This document shows, piece by piece, positions 36,019 through 45,634 of a DNA stretch of 64,000 bases; the first letter of the stretch is position 1; every line of letters starts with the position of its first letter. Where the stretch lies: the NCBI RefSeq assembly GCF_000403455.2, contig NZ_KE159770.1, positions 138,533 to 202,532 on the forward strand, in the 5' to 3' direction. The notes beneath the pieces are model-generated. The model had not been told where the DNA came from, did not search any database, and was given only the letters and a program-made list of their open reading frames with translations. Source of the DNA: Dorea sp. 5-2 (lineage in GTDB: Bacteria; Bacillota; Clostridia; Lachnospirales; Lachnospiraceae). A program made the position numbers and the translations under genes.

Positions 36019-36159
36019 TTATTTGCTCTGTTTCAACTTTTCTAATATAGTTGATACATTAGGCTGCGTTGGCGTAAATTTCACACCACGCTTCAGCATA
36101 CCCATAACCTTTTTTGCTTTCCGTTCAATTTCTTTAACTGTATGCTCACTTGTCCTCAT
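36019..36159 (-). CDS. Small basic protein of unknown function (46 residues)
   Basis: A 46-codon frame, MRTSEHTVKEIERKAKKVMG to the end at LEKLKQSK, lysine-rich and probably helical. The open frame extends upstream to 36270, but that part encodes the 45-bp tandem repeat and is unlikely to be protein. A weak GGGGGA precedes the ATG. I recognise no family, and coding is uncertain. Confidence 0.35.
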   Translation of the reverse strand: MRTSEHTVKEIERKAKKVMGMLKRGVKFTPTQPNVSTILEKLKQSK

Positions 36160-36201
36160 TACGGAAAAGTCCCCCGCCTTACGGCGAAGGACTATACTTT
36201 C

Positions 36202-36291
36202 AACCCAACCATTTATATACCGCATATCGGTCAGCGGTAAACTTACAACCCGACCATTTATATACCACATATCGGTCAGTGGTAAACTTTC
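36202..36291. repeat. Two tandem 45-bp repeats
   Basis: Two adjacent copies (36202-36246 and 36247-36291) differ at only a few bases. Each contains ACCATTTATATACC and CATATCGGTCAG. They precede the small gene at 36159 and lie just past the stop of the GHKL kinase gene. They could be operator iterons. Confidence 0.7.
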
Positions 36292-36343
36292 CTTATGTCT
36301 TTATTCTAGCAAGCACAAGGAGGAAAGTCAATAGAAACGCCCT

Positions 36344-37729
36344 TTATTTCCCGCCGGAAATATCCGCATTCCTGCCCAGGATCCGAAGCTCCTGAATAAA
36401 ATCCCCATCCTCTACCGCCGCAGCAAAAAACACATGATCATAATCCCTTAAGATCTTCTTGTAACTGGCAAGGCCGATCCCGCGCCCCGCGCCCTTCGTC
36501 GAATATCCCGATTCCCATATCTTACTGAAATCCACCGTATGGAACAGCGTATTCCTCACCCTGAATGTCGTCCATTCCTCCATACAGCTGATCATAATAT
36601 GCACACTCCCGTCCGCATGTCCCCTGACCTCTTCCATCGCATTATCAACAAGAATCCCAAGACATCTGCACAGATCCGTCGTCCTGCATTCTACAGTTTC
36701 AACCGGAGCAAATACCTCTAACCGACAGGCGATCCCTTCCTTCTCCATCTCCGTCAATTTGGCAAGAAGAAGCCCTTTTACCTCCGTGATATGCACATTG
36801 TGAAGCTGCGACATCTTTCGGATCTGTCCGCCGATCTGGCTCTCAAAATCATCCGTCATCTCCTGGATAAAATCCGAAATTTCCGCAAAACCTTCTTCCT
36901 TCGCCTGAAGATACATTCCTGCCGTCATATTCTTGAAATCATGCCGGAAACAACGCATCTCCTCCTGCATCCCCTCTAACGTCTCAATATAAGCATTCTG
37001 CTGCCGGATATTGAGCTGCTGCGCCGCATAAGCCTTTCTCTGCAATTCTTCGCGCCCTTTGTAATGAAGGATAAACAGTATTGCGATCAACATGGACGCG
37101 GACGGCAGTGTGCTGCTGGTCCCTTTCATTCCTCTATGATTAAACCAGTTTGAAAGTACAAAAAGCAGGATCGGGCAGACACTTAACAATATCATTCCCG
37201 ACGTCCAGATTCCACTATTTTCCATCCACTGTCTATATGCATCTCCTGCGTTCATTTTATGCAGAAGGAACAAAACCGCAACAAATACCAGACAACTAAG
37301 AATAAATCTAAAAAACAAATATTCTATCAATTGCCGCATAATACCCACATTAAAAACATTCTTTGACGCAAACGACATACTGACCGACTGTGCGAAAAAC
37401 AGCACTACATAGGTAAAGACAGCGATGCCCCAGCATATACGGAAGCTTTCCCCAAAAATCATCCTGACCAGAAGCATATTGAGGAACATCATCAGATAAG
37501 GCTCCCCCAGATTTACGGCAATCAACGCCATAAATCCATTTTCATAGAGAAATGCACCGAACGCCGCGACAGAAAAGAACAGCAACACGAACAGGATTAT
37601 TTTGAATAGATCCAAGTGTCTTCTGTCCGGGAATTTCTTTTTTAAGAGTACCCTGCCCACATAGACTATCCCCGCAGAATATATGAGCATTGAGATTAAA
37701 TTGTAAAATGTCGCCGTATATATATTCAT
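36344..37729 (-). CDS. GHKL sensor histidine kinase, orphan
   Basis: A 461-residue kinase with about seven hydrophobic helices in residues 1-210, then a short coiled coil. The phospho-acceptor His is in MRCFRHDFKNMTAGM, near residue 270, and an ATPase domain of the HATPase_c_5 type has N-box LVDNAMEEV and G-box KGAGRGIGLASYKKIL. The ATG at 37729 follows GGAGAAGAAGTT; the frame opens further upstream at 37885. No response regulator gene is adjacent. It is divergent from the solute-binding protein/hybrid kinase operon, but no direct link is shown. Confidence 0.85.
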   Translation of the reverse strand: MNIYTATFYNLISMLIYSAGIVYVGRVLLKKKFPDRRHLDLFKIILFVLLFFSVAAFGAFLYENGFMALIAVNLGEPYLMMFLNMLLVRMIFGESFRICWGIAVFTYVVLFFAQSVSMSFASKNVFNVGIMRQLIEYLFFRFILSCLVFVAVLFLLHKMNAGDAYRQWMENSGIWTSGMILLSVCPILLFVLSNWFNHRGMKGTSSTLPSASMLIAILFILHYKGREELQRKAYAAQQLNIRQQNAYIETLEGMQEEMRCFRHDFKNMTAGMYLQAKEEGFAEISDFIQEMTDDFESQIGGQIRKMSQLHNVHITEVKGLLLAKLTEMEKEGIACRLEVFAPVETVECRTTDLCRCLGILVDNAMEEVRGHADGSVHIMISCMEEWTTFRVRNTLFHTVDFSKIWESGYSTKGAGRGIGLASYKKILRDYDHVFFAAAVEDGDFIQELRILGRNADISGGK

Positions 37730-37889
37730 AACTTCTTCTCCACCCCTTACCCACGCCTTTGTACGCCTGAGACAATCTGCATCCGCGGCGTCCTTGACCC
37801 TATTCATTGTAGCATACTCCTTAATATCTGTCCCGTTATTTTTAGATAAGCGACACCTGCCGCGGATCACAATTCTGATAAACATTATA

Positions 37890-37918
37890 TTGTTTTTCCT
37901 ATTTTACTGGTGTAAAAT
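37890..37918 (+). promoter_or_regulatory. Promoter of the solute-binding protein/hybrid kinase operon
   Basis: TTGTTT (37890-37895), a 17-bp spacer and TAAAAT (37913-37918), about 80 bp before the first gene of the operon. Confidence 0.5.
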
Positions 37919-37999
37919 ATATTCTATCACCGTTATCCTTTTCCGGACAGAATCTGTCTGCTCCGAAAAGGGATCTGCATTGAAAGGAGATGATTCCCT

Positions 38000-39793
38000 G
38001 TGATGATGAAGCATAGACGATGCCTTGCGGCGCTTCTTACGGCATCGTTACTTCTGTTGTCCGGCTGCGGCAGTTCTTCTGACGAGGCTTCGGATACCGA
38101 CAGCGGCGCCCTGACCTGGGAAACTTGGGGCGGTTACAGCGCACACCAGAAATTCCTGGAACTGGCAAAAGAGAAATATCCCGACATTAAACTGGAATTC
38201 ATATCTTATACCGGGGGCAACCGTACCGGCTATAGTTGGGCGCAGATGCGCGCCGGCGATATTCCGGATATCTTTATTACCTCCCAGATACTGGATAAAG
38301 ATCTGGCGAAGGAACACCTGGTCGATCTGTCCGGATATCCTTTTATCAACGATCTTCCTACTTCTGTTCTGGATCAGATCTCTTTGGACGGAGAAGTTTA
38401 TCTTCTGCCCGTCAATTATGCCATGTACGGGATCTTTTACAATAAGACACTGATGGAGGAACATAAGTGGGAGGTTCCTTCTGATTTTGCCGAATTAAAG
38501 GCATTGTGCGAGGAGATCCGGCAGGAAGGGCTGATTCCCGGCGTAGTAGGCACGCAGCTTACGGGAGGCCCGTTTTCCACCGTATTCAATCTTGCCAAGA
38601 CGGACTGGTTCACAACCTTTGAGGGTGTCAAGTGGGAACAGGACTTCCTTGCGGGGGACGCCGCGGCAAAGGGAAGATGGGAAGACACCATGGACTATGT
38701 GAAGCAGTATATGGATATCGGCATGTTCCACACCGATCCGCAAGACATTAATAACCCGGAACTGCTCCTCTCCTATCTCGGAAACCGTCAGGCTGTATTC
38801 TGCACAGCCGTGCAGACGGTCAATATCACCGAATTTCCGGAGACCGGCGATAAGCTGGGGATGATGCCGTTTATCAGCAAAGACGGCGGTAAGAATATCT
38901 ACATGTACAACCCGTCCTTCTATTTCGGGCTCAGCAGCCGCCTTACCGAGCCGGGAAATGAAAAGAAGCTTGAGGATGCGGTAAAGCTGCTCTCCCTGGT
39001 CTATTCCGAGGAAGGGCAGGCGACATTTATCGACGAGACGACCCCATGCGTGATGAGCACGCTGAACAGTACCGTTGTTCCAGAGGATGCTCTGATCTAC
39101 GACGCACACCAGGCTTTCCTGGAAGGCAGGGCATTTCCTATGACCTACACGGGATGGGAACCCGTTCTCCCCGATATCGGGCAGGCATATAAGGAGTGGC
39201 TGCGCTCGGAGAACGATATGGACGGGACAAAATGCATTGCCCGGATGGATGAACTGATGCAGCAGCATCTGGATCAGTCCGATCACATTTATTTCTGCGA
39301 AAGTACGGAAGATTTCACCCTGGAAGAGACCGGCAGGCTGGTCGGCAAGGCGCTTGGCAGCCAGTCCGGTGCAGACGCCGCCATGATTCCTCTGGGTGAG
39401 TTTCACGAGGGAGGCGTGGAGATCAGTTCCGGCATTACCGGAAAGCTCTATGCCGGGAAGATCAACCAGGATATCGTCTCGACCATCTGTCCCGGAACCG
39501 ACGGGGAATACACCGTCATGTCCATGACCGGAGCCGAGGCAAAGGAACTCGCCAAGGCAGGCTTTGACGCGGCAGGCGACCACAATCCCTTTCCCTATCT
39601 TCTGGTGACGAAGGGCGGCGCCGAATTAAAAGACGATGAGAGCTATCAGGTCGCATTCTTATTAGATGGATACACAGAAGAAACCGCAGAGAAATACCCG
39701 CACCAGACTCACAAAGGCTCTATGAAAGACTTTTTGACTGCCTGGCTGAAAGAACAAGGAACTGTCTCTCCGGACGGGAACCCATGGAAATAA
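38000..39793 (+). CDS. Lipoprotein: solute-binding domain plus 5'-nucleotidase-C-like tail
   Basis: A 597-residue lipoprotein with a lipobox ending at Cys23 (LLLSGC). Residues about 35-420 are a family 1 extracellular solute-binding protein (WETWGGYSAHQKFLELAKEKYPDI; MAYGIFYNK-like segment NYAMYGIFYNKTLMEEH), which usually binds sugars. The last about 160 residues resemble the C-terminal domain of 5'-nucleotidases (GADAAMIPLGEFHEGGVEIS; TVMSMTGAEAKELAKAG). No permease genes are nearby; instead a second lipoprotein of the same layout and a hybrid kinase follow. A role as a sensor's ligand receptor is therefore likely. The start is GTG at 38000, or ATG at 38003; GGAG lies 10 bases upstream. Confidence 0.8.
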   Translation: MMMKHRRCLAALLTASLLLLSGCGSSSDEASDTDSGALTWETWGGYSAHQKFLELAKEKYPDIKLEFISYTGGNRTGYSWAQMRAGDIPDIFITSQILDKDLAKEHLVDLSGYPFINDLPTSVLDQISLDGEVYLLPVNYAMYGIFYNKTLMEEHKWEVPSDFAELKALCEEIRQEGLIPGVVGTQLTGGPFSTVFNLAKTDWFTTFEGVKWEQDFLAGDAAAKGRWEDTMDYVKQYMDIGMFHTDPQDINNPELLLSYLGNRQAVFCTAVQTVNITEFPETGDKLGMMPFISKDGGKNIYMYNPSFYFGLSSRLTEPGNEKKLEDAVKLLSLVYSEEGQATFIDETTPCVMSTLNSTVVPEDALIYDAHQAFLEGRAFPMTYTGWEPVLPDIGQAYKEWLRSENDMDGTKCIARMDELMQQHLDQSDHIYFCESTEDFTLEETGRLVGKALGSQSGADAAMIPLGEFHEGGVEISSGITGKLYAGKINQDIVSTICPGTDGEYTVMSMTGAEAKELAKAGFDAAGDHNPFPYLLVTKGGAELKDDESYQVAFLLDGYTEETAEKYPHQTHKGSMKDFLTAWLKEQGTVSPDGNPWK

Positions 39794-39862
39794 GCAGGCA
39801 TCCCGGATAATGGAAAGGCATTGTAAAGAGCGGGAGAACAAGAAAAAGGAGATGGAACTGCT

Positions 39863-41692
39863 ATGAGGAAAAAGAAATGGATCACACTGCTTTTGACGGG
39901 TATCTTTCTATTATCTCTTGTTGCCGGATGCGGCAGGGAATCCGATAAGAATACGACAGACAATAAAGTCTCGGTCGCATTCTGGAGTGATGAACTTACT
40001 GAAAATTACGGGCCATATTTACAGAAGGCATTTCCGGATGTGGACTTTGAATTCTATGTGATCACGAATTCCACAGATTATTACCGGTTTCAGGCGGAGA
40101 AAGGGAAGCTGCCCGATATCCTTACGGTACGGCGTTTTTCCCTGGGAGATGTGGCTTCTTTTAAAGACGATCTGATGGATCTGAGTGATTCCAGGGCGGC
40201 GGGCGCCTTCCACCAGTCCTATCTGCGCAGTTACACATACAGCGACGGCACGCTGAACTGGCTGCCGGTCTGTGCGGAGGTTGACGGCATCATCGTCAAC
40301 GAATCGCTGCTGGCAGACCATAATATCAGCCTTCCCACGAATTATCAGGAATTTACGGATGCATGTATCGCACTTAAGAAGTTTGGGGTCCGTCCCTTCC
40401 GCTCCAACTTCTCGGCGGACTACACCTGTATGGAGATCCTGCAAGGGCTCTCTGTTCAGCAGCTGACCTCACAGGAAGGCAGAGAATGGCGGCAGCAGTA
40501 CGAAAGCGGGCAGACCAGCGAGCTAAGCGAAGAGGTCTGGATGCCGGTCTTTGAACGAATGCAGGAATTTATCCAATATACCGGGATCGACGCCTCCGAT
40601 CTGGAGACGGATGTCGTGGATGTATACCGTGCATATCAGAACCAGGAGACAGCCATGATGCGGGGCACCAGCGCCGAGGCAACCCGTTACGGCGCGGCGG
40701 ATGGATCCGTGATGATGCCTTATTTTGGAGATACGCCGGACAACAACTGGTATCTGACATATCCGGCTTTTCAGGTTGCCGCAAAGGCACAGGAAGAACA
40801 TGGCCGCAAAGCGCTGATCTGCGACATTCTGGAAACCATGACAGAGCCCGAAGGGCTTAGATACATTGCAACCGGCGAGGATATGATCGCATATACGAGC
40901 GAAGCCAATTTCTCGCTCTCGCCCATGATGAAGCATATCCGGCCATACATTGACAGTAACCGGCTGTATATCCGTCTCGCCTCCGCCGATATGTTCTCTG
41001 TCTCCAGTCAGGTGGTCCAGGGAATGATCACCGGCGAATATCCTGACGCACGGTCTGCATTCTGCGCCTTCAATGAGACAATGAAGAAAAGAGACAAGAA
41101 ACCGGCGGCAAAAGTCCATATTGATACCGGTTACTCCTATACCTTCGATCCGGCAAAAGGCAGCCCGGCGGCGTCCGCGGTCATGAATTCGGTGCGCGAG
41201 GAACTGGGCACACAACTGCTGACCGGCCAGTCGATCAATGTCTCCGGGGATATCCATGCCGGAGATTATACCGAAGAAGAACTGCGCTTCCTGACGATGG
41301 GTGAATCCATCGACATCCTTTTGTGCGAGATGACCGGCGCACAGATGCACGATTACTTAAGCTATGTCCTGACGGCATCCAAAAAGAGAGGCTCTGTCAT
41401 CAACGACTCCTCTCTCTATGTGTCCAGCGGTTTTGAGATGGAGATCCACAAGACGGACACCGGCTATGCCCTTGATAAGCTGACCATAGAAGGAAAAGAA
41501 CTAAAACCGGACGAAATCTATTCTGCGGCAATACTTGGCAATGAGGTCCTGATGCAGAAAGAAGCGCTTAAGTCGGCAGGCATTACCAAATATACAAAAT
41601 CCGAACTTGCCTATGAGCAGATCATTTCAGACCGTCTGATGAACGGCAGACAGCTTGCCGCACCTACAGATTACATTACGCTTCATCTGTAA
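39863..41692 (+). CDS. Second lipoprotein with solute-binding and 5'-nucleotidase-C-like domains
   Basis: A 609-residue lipoprotein, lipobox Cys23 in SLVAGC. The solute-binding part (about 35-400: VAFWSDELTENYGPYLQKAF, LPVCAEVDGIIVNESLL) is followed by a tail (about 435-609) with clear similarity to 5'-nucleotidase C domains: INVSGDIHAGDYTEEELRFL, CEMTGAQMHDYLSYVL and IEGKELKPDEIYSAAILGN. It has the same architecture as the preceding gene, so the two look like an old duplication. The catalytic metallophosphatase domain is not present. The ATG follows GGAGATGGAACTGCT. It is the middle gene of the operon. Confidence 0.82.
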   Translation: MRKKKWITLLLTGIFLLSLVAGCGRESDKNTTDNKVSVAFWSDELTENYGPYLQKAFPDVDFEFYVITNSTDYYRFQAEKGKLPDILTVRRFSLGDVASFKDDLMDLSDSRAAGAFHQSYLRSYTYSDGTLNWLPVCAEVDGIIVNESLLADHNISLPTNYQEFTDACIALKKFGVRPFRSNFSADYTCMEILQGLSVQQLTSQEGREWRQQYESGQTSELSEEVWMPVFERMQEFIQYTGIDASDLETDVVDVYRAYQNQETAMMRGTSAEATRYGAADGSVMMPYFGDTPDNNWYLTYPAFQVAAKAQEEHGRKALICDILETMTEPEGLRYIATGEDMIAYTSEANFSLSPMMKHIRPYIDSNRLYIRLASADMFSVSSQVVQGMITGEYPDARSAFCAFNETMKKRDKKPAAKVHIDTGYSYTFDPAKGSPAASAVMNSVREELGTQLLTGQSINVSGDIHAGDYTEEELRFLTMGESIDILLCEMTGAQMHDYLSYVLTASKKRGSVINDSSLYVSSGFEMEIHKTDTGYALDKLTIEGKELKPDEIYSAAILGNEVLMQKEALKSAGITKYTKSELAYEQIISDRLMNGRQLAAPTDYITLHL

Positions 41693-41731
41693 TGGATCCT
41701 GTGTCAAGAACAAGAAAGTGAGGATGAACGG

Positions 41732-43990
41732 ATGAAACCCCTCAAGAAAACCTATCATATCGCGTTCCCGGCAGCGCTTGCCGTCTGCCTGCTGCTGTTC
41801 CTGCTGATCGGCGGCAGCTATTTCACCAAATACCTGCAAGCGCGGATTTTTGAAGAACGCACGACACAATTGAATGAGATCACCTCTCAGGTAAGAGCAA
41901 ACCTTGACAATGCGCTGAACTTCCACTGGAATTATCTGACTACGGCAGTGAACGCCCTGGAATATGAGAACTTCAACTCCGTCGAGGATATGGCGCGTTT
42001 CATCGGAGACGTGGAACAGCTGTTGGAGACAGATCAGTTCAGTTCCCTGTTCATGCTGCTTGACAGCCAGGGAAACTGTTATGATGCAGAGGGGAAGCAT
42101 GGAGTCTGGTCCGATCTCGACCGGATATCCGGGGGCGGATCCCGTTATACCTTTATCACAGAATCCCGCTTCTACGACAGCAATTTCTGGGCATTTGTGC
42201 AGAAGCTTGACACACCCATCGAGACCGGCGGGGATACAGCGGTCGTTTTTACTCATATTATCCTGTTAAAAGACATACACACTCTGTCCGAATACTATGA
42301 CAGTGCCGCTTACGGCAGCCACAACGAAACCTATATCCTGAAAAGCAACGGCACACGGATGCACGACAATATCACCGTGGAAAATACCATCCACTCCTAC
42401 AATGTGCTTAAAGTACTGGAGGATATGGAGGGACAGGAGTACCCGGATATCAGAGAGGCTCTTACCGAAAAAGATCCTCTCAGCACGAATTTCAGATACA
42501 ACGGCACGGAGTATTACTACTGCCTTACCTCCCTGGAAGCATATGACACGCTCCTGCTCTTTTTGATACCGGCAGAATATGTCGCCTCCGGGACCGTGGA
42601 AATGATGGGCGCCGTGATCCGGATGCTTCTTCTGCTGTCGCTCATCCTGGTGGCTATGCTGATCCTGGTTGTGGTCTCCATCATCAGGCAGCAGAGCAGT
42701 ATCCGACTGTTCTGGCAGGAACAGGAAAACCTCCGCCGTCAGGAAGAGATGAATGCAAAGCTTGAGGAATCCAACGCCATGCTGGCGCGTTCCAAAGAGA
42801 CCGCGGAACAGGCATTTAAGATCGCAGAAGAGGCGAACCGCGCCAAGAGTTCCTTCCTGTCCAATATGAGCCATGATATCCGGACGCCTATGAACGCCAT
42901 CGTCGGTTTTGCATCCCTTCTTTCCAGGGATGCAGACAATCCGGCGAAGGTACTGGAATATACCCGGAAGATCTCTTCCTCCAGCCAGCATCTGCTGGGA
43001 CTGATCAACGACATCCTGGACATCAGCAAGATCGAGGCAGGCAAGACCGTCCTGAACCTTACGGATGAGAATATGTCAGACCTGATCGAAAATATTGACT
43101 CTATCATCCGTCCGCAGATGAAATCAAAGAGGCATGTATTTGAGGTTATCATAAAGGATCTTAAGCATGAGCAGGTAGTGATGGATAAGCTCCGTCTGAA
43201 CCAGATTCTTCTAAACCTCTTGTCCAATGCGGTCAAATACACGCCCGAGGGCGGGCATGTCTCCTTCACGATCCAGGAATTGGAGCAATACGCCCGAACA
43301 CTGGCACATTTCCGTTTCATCGTTGCCGATAACGGATACGGCATGAGCCCGGAATATGTCAAAAAGATCTTCCAGGCATTTACCAGAGAAGAAGACAGCG
43401 TAACCAATAAGATCCAGGGAACCGGCCTTGGCATGGCGATCACCAAGAACCTTCTGGATCTGATGGGCGGAAAGATCACCGTGGAGAGCGAGAAAGGGAA
43501 AGGCTCCGTATTTACCGTCGACCTGGAACTACAGATCGGCGATCAGGAGCGAAAACCGCATCAGCATCCGGAGACAGAACTCTCTGATAAGCAGAATATC
43601 CTGGAGGGAATGCATATTCTCGTAGCTGAGGATAATGAGATCAATGCAGAGATCCTGACCGAGCTTCTTGACATGGAAGGCGCCACCTGTGAGATCTATG
43701 AGAACGGCAGGCTTGCCGTAGATGCCTTCGGGCGTTCTGCTGTCGGGCAATATGATCTGATACTTATGGATGTGCAGATGCCGCTCATGAATGGCTATGA
43801 GGCAACCAAGGCGATCCGTAATCTCTCTCATCCGTCGGCGCTTACGATCCCGATCATCGCCATGACCGCCAATGCATTTGCCGAGGATATCCGCGAAGCG
43901 TTAGACGCCGGGATGAACGCCCATGCCGCCAAGCCGATCGATATGGCGGTGCTTGCGCAGACGGTGCAGACGGTACTTGAGCAGATATAA
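41732..43990 (+). CDS. Hybrid sensor histidine kinase / response regulator
   Basis: A 752-residue membrane protein. TM1 is at about 10-30, an extracytoplasmic sensor region of about 255 residues follows, TM2 is at about 292-316, and a coiled coil leads to the HisKA domain with phospho-acceptor His near 380 (NMSHDIRTPMNAIVGF). The ATPase has N-box LNLLSNAVKY, G1 VADNGYGMS and G2 GTGLGMAITKNLL. A C-terminal receiver has phospho-acceptor Asp near 679 (LILMDVQMPLMNGYEA). No HPt domain or DNA-binding output is attached, so a downstream partner must exist elsewhere. The ATG follows GTGAGGATGAACGG. It probably senses the two lipoproteins encoded before it. Confidence 0.9.
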   Translation: MKPLKKTYHIAFPAALAVCLLLFLLIGGSYFTKYLQARIFEERTTQLNEITSQVRANLDNALNFHWNYLTTAVNALEYENFNSVEDMARFIGDVEQLLETDQFSSLFMLLDSQGNCYDAEGKHGVWSDLDRISGGGSRYTFITESRFYDSNFWAFVQKLDTPIETGGDTAVVFTHIILLKDIHTLSEYYDSAAYGSHNETYILKSNGTRMHDNITVENTIHSYNVLKVLEDMEGQEYPDIREALTEKDPLSTNFRYNGTEYYYCLTSLEAYDTLLLFLIPAEYVASGTVEMMGAVIRMLLLLSLILVAMLILVVVSIIRQQSSIRLFWQEQENLRRQEEMNAKLEESNAMLARSKETAEQAFKIAEEANRAKSSFLSNMSHDIRTPMNAIVGFASLLSRDADNPAKVLEYTRKISSSSQHLLGLINDILDISKIEAGKTVLNLTDENMSDLIENIDSIIRPQMKSKRHVFEVIIKDLKHEQVVMDKLRLNQILLNLLSNAVKYTPEGGHVSFTIQELEQYARTLAHFRFIVADNGYGMSPEYVKKIFQAFTREEDSVTNKIQGTGLGMAITKNLLDLMGGKITVESEKGKGSVFTVDLELQIGDQERKPHQHPETELSDKQNILEGMHILVAEDNEINAEILTELLDMEGATCEIYENGRLAVDAFGRSAVGQYDLILMDVQMPLMNGYEATKAIRNLSHPSALTIPIIAMTANAFAEDIREALDAGMNAHAAKPIDMAVLAQTVQTVLEQI

Positions 43991-44001
43991 CATATCAGGA
44001 T

Positions 44002-44031
44002 AAAAAACGGGGGTGTCATAAATGACACCCC
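44002..44031 (-). terminator. Rho-independent terminator of the IclR-controlled operon
   Basis: GGGGTGTCA-TAAA-TGACACCCC (9-bp core stem) is followed on the minus strand by six T residues, 7 bp after the DUF1667 stop codon. It may also stop plus-strand transcripts of the hybrid kinase operon. Confidence 0.85.
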
Positions 44032-44037
44032 TGTCTC

Positions 44038-44406
44038 TTACCCCATCTCTTTCGTGACGATCACATCACTGCCAAGCCCGCACACATCTTCTATTACAAC
44101 CTGACCGATCTTCACCGGTGCAGTCAGACGTATCCTTCGGATCTCCTGTATGACACGGAAGATTTCTTTCTTCGGAATCGGTTTCGTCAGACGCACACTG
44201 CAAAGCGGCAGTTCCCCATTGGAAATAGGAACGGTAGTCGAAATGGTCCGTCTGGGATCTGTCAACTCCTGAACTACATACACTTCCCCGCGTTTGCATT
44301 TATTTCCGGAAACCGAAATGGAATCTCCGTTTTGCTTCACTTCTACCTCACACCCATTCGGGCATACAATGCACGTAATATATTTGTCAGCTTTTTCATA
44401 CTTCAT
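44038..44406 (-). CDS. DUF1667 protein, FAD dehydrogenase partner
   Basis: A 122-residue protein with an N-terminal Cys motif (YITCIVCPNGCEVEV) and a fourth Cys in SGNKCKRGEVY, suited to an Fe-S cluster or zinc. DUF1667 proteins are regularly encoded next to GlpA-like and FAD/NAD oxidoreductases, as here, and are thought to be part of an anaerobic dehydrogenase complex. Its start overlaps the upstream gene by 11 bp, so translation is probably coupled. It is the last gene of the operon. Confidence 0.85.
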   Translation of the reverse strand: MKYEKADKYITCIVCPNGCEVEVKQNGDSISVSGNKCKRGEVYVVQELTDPRRTISTTVPISNGELPLCSVRLTKPIPKKEIFRVIQEIRRIRLTAPVKIGQVVIEDVCGLGSDVIVTKEMG

Positions 44407-45634
44407 CTACGAACACCTCGATTTTCTTCCCTGCCGTCATCTTTTCTGCCGGGACCTCAAATTGGATCATTTCAGCCGGAGCTGCTTTTGGGAATGTAAC
44501 CCTTTTCAATACTTCTTCACCCTGCCGAACCGTCACAAGGCATTGCCTCATCGGTCTTCGCACGCGTAACGACAGTTCAAAGTCCTTCGTTCCACTGACC
44601 TTCTGCGGGATCACATGTCCGATCCATTGGTCCGAACCCACGATAACATTGCAGGCATGTAATCCGCCGTTCCTTAGATACTGTGCAGCGCTCTTTGCAA
44701 GACGTTCTGCTTCCTGGGACACAAAATCTACAAGATCATGTACATGCAGTACGTTTCCTGCTGCAAAGATTCCCGGCGCCGACGTCTGATAATTCTCATC
44801 CACCACCGCTCCCTTTGTCCTGGCGTCAAGAACCACGCCTGCCTCTAAGGAAAGCTCATTTTCCGGGATAAGCCCCACCGAAAGGATCAACGTATCGCAC
44901 GAAAACTCTTTTTCGGTTCCAGGCACCGGCTGCATCTTCTCATCCACCTGCACCACAGTAATCCCTTCCACACGCGCCCCGCCTTTCACACGCGTCACAG
45001 AATGGCTTAAATAAAGCGGTATATCGTAATCGTTCAGACATTGCTTGATATTGCGAGGAAGACCGCTTGGATACGGCAATATTTCAAACACAGCTTTTAC
45101 ATGTGCTCCCTCCAGTGTCAGACGTCTCGCCATGATCAACCCGATATCTCCGGAACCCATGATCACAATTTCTTTTCCGACCATGGTATTAAACAGGTTG
45201 ATATAACTCTGTGCGACGCCAGCATTATAGATTCCTGCCGGACGGGAACCCGGAATCGCAAGCGCTCCCCTTGTGCGTTCCCTGCATCCCATTGCCAGTA
45301 TCACCGCTTCTGCCTGTATCTGCAGTAATCCGCCGCGAGTTGCCGCCGTCACGATCTTCTGCTCTTTCAGGCTGATCACCGTTGCATTCGTAATATACGG
45401 GATCTGAAGTTCCTTCACCTGGTCTATGAACCGTTGGGAGTATTCCGGTCCGCTCAGCGTTTCGCCGAAGCGTGTCAGCCCGAACCCGTCATGGATACAC
45501 TGCCGCAAGATCCCGCCTAATTGCTTCTCACGTTCGATGATCAGGATATCCTTGATCCCCTGCTTTCTAAGCTCCACTGCCGCCGCAAGTCCCGCAGGTC
45601 CACCGCCGATAATTACCACCTCATGCTTCCTCAT
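44396..45634 (-). CDS. FAD/NAD(P)-dependent oxidoreductase
   Basis: A 412-residue flavoprotein. The dinucleotide fold starts at residue 6 (VVIIGGGPAGLAAAVELRKQ), the second one is VGKEIVIMGSGDIGLIMARR, and the C-terminal FAD segment is TSAPGIFAAGNVLHVHDLVD. It resembles the electron-transfer subunit found beside anaerobic glycerol-3-phosphate-type dehydrogenases, passing electrons between the FAD dehydrogenase and an NAD or quinone acceptor. It overlaps both neighbours and sits in one tight operon with the GlpA-like and DUF1667 genes. Confidence 0.87.
   Translation of the reverse strand: MRKHEVVIIGGGPAGLAAAVELRKQGIKDILIIEREKQLGGILRQCIHDGFGLTRFGETLSGPEYSQRFIDQVKELQIPYITNATVISLKEQKIVTAATRGGLLQIQAEAVILAMGCRERTRGALAIPGSRPAGIYNAGVAQSYINLFNTMVGKEIVIMGSGDIGLIMARRLTLEGAHVKAVFEILPYPSGLPRNIKQCLNDYDIPLYLSHSVTRVKGGARVEGITVVQVDEKMQPVPGTEKEFSCDTLILSVGLIPENELSLEAGVVLDARTKGAVVDENYQTSAPGIFAAGNVLHVHDLVDFVSQEAERLAKSAAQYLRNGGLHACNVIVGSDQWIGHVIPQKVSGTKDFELSLRVRRPMRQCLVTVRQGEEVLKRVTFPKAAPAEMIQFEVPAEKMTAGKKIEVFVDEV

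Noticed and set aside
36160..36270. N-terminal extension of the 46-residue protein
   Set aside because: It would be encoded by the 45-bp tandem repeats and lacks a ribosome-binding site.
38495..39583. Long minus-strand frame opposite the first lipoprotein gene (362 codons)
   Set aside because: It is a shadow of the GC-rich coding strand. The plus-strand frame has lipobox, domains and operon context; the shadow has no ribosome-binding site or family.
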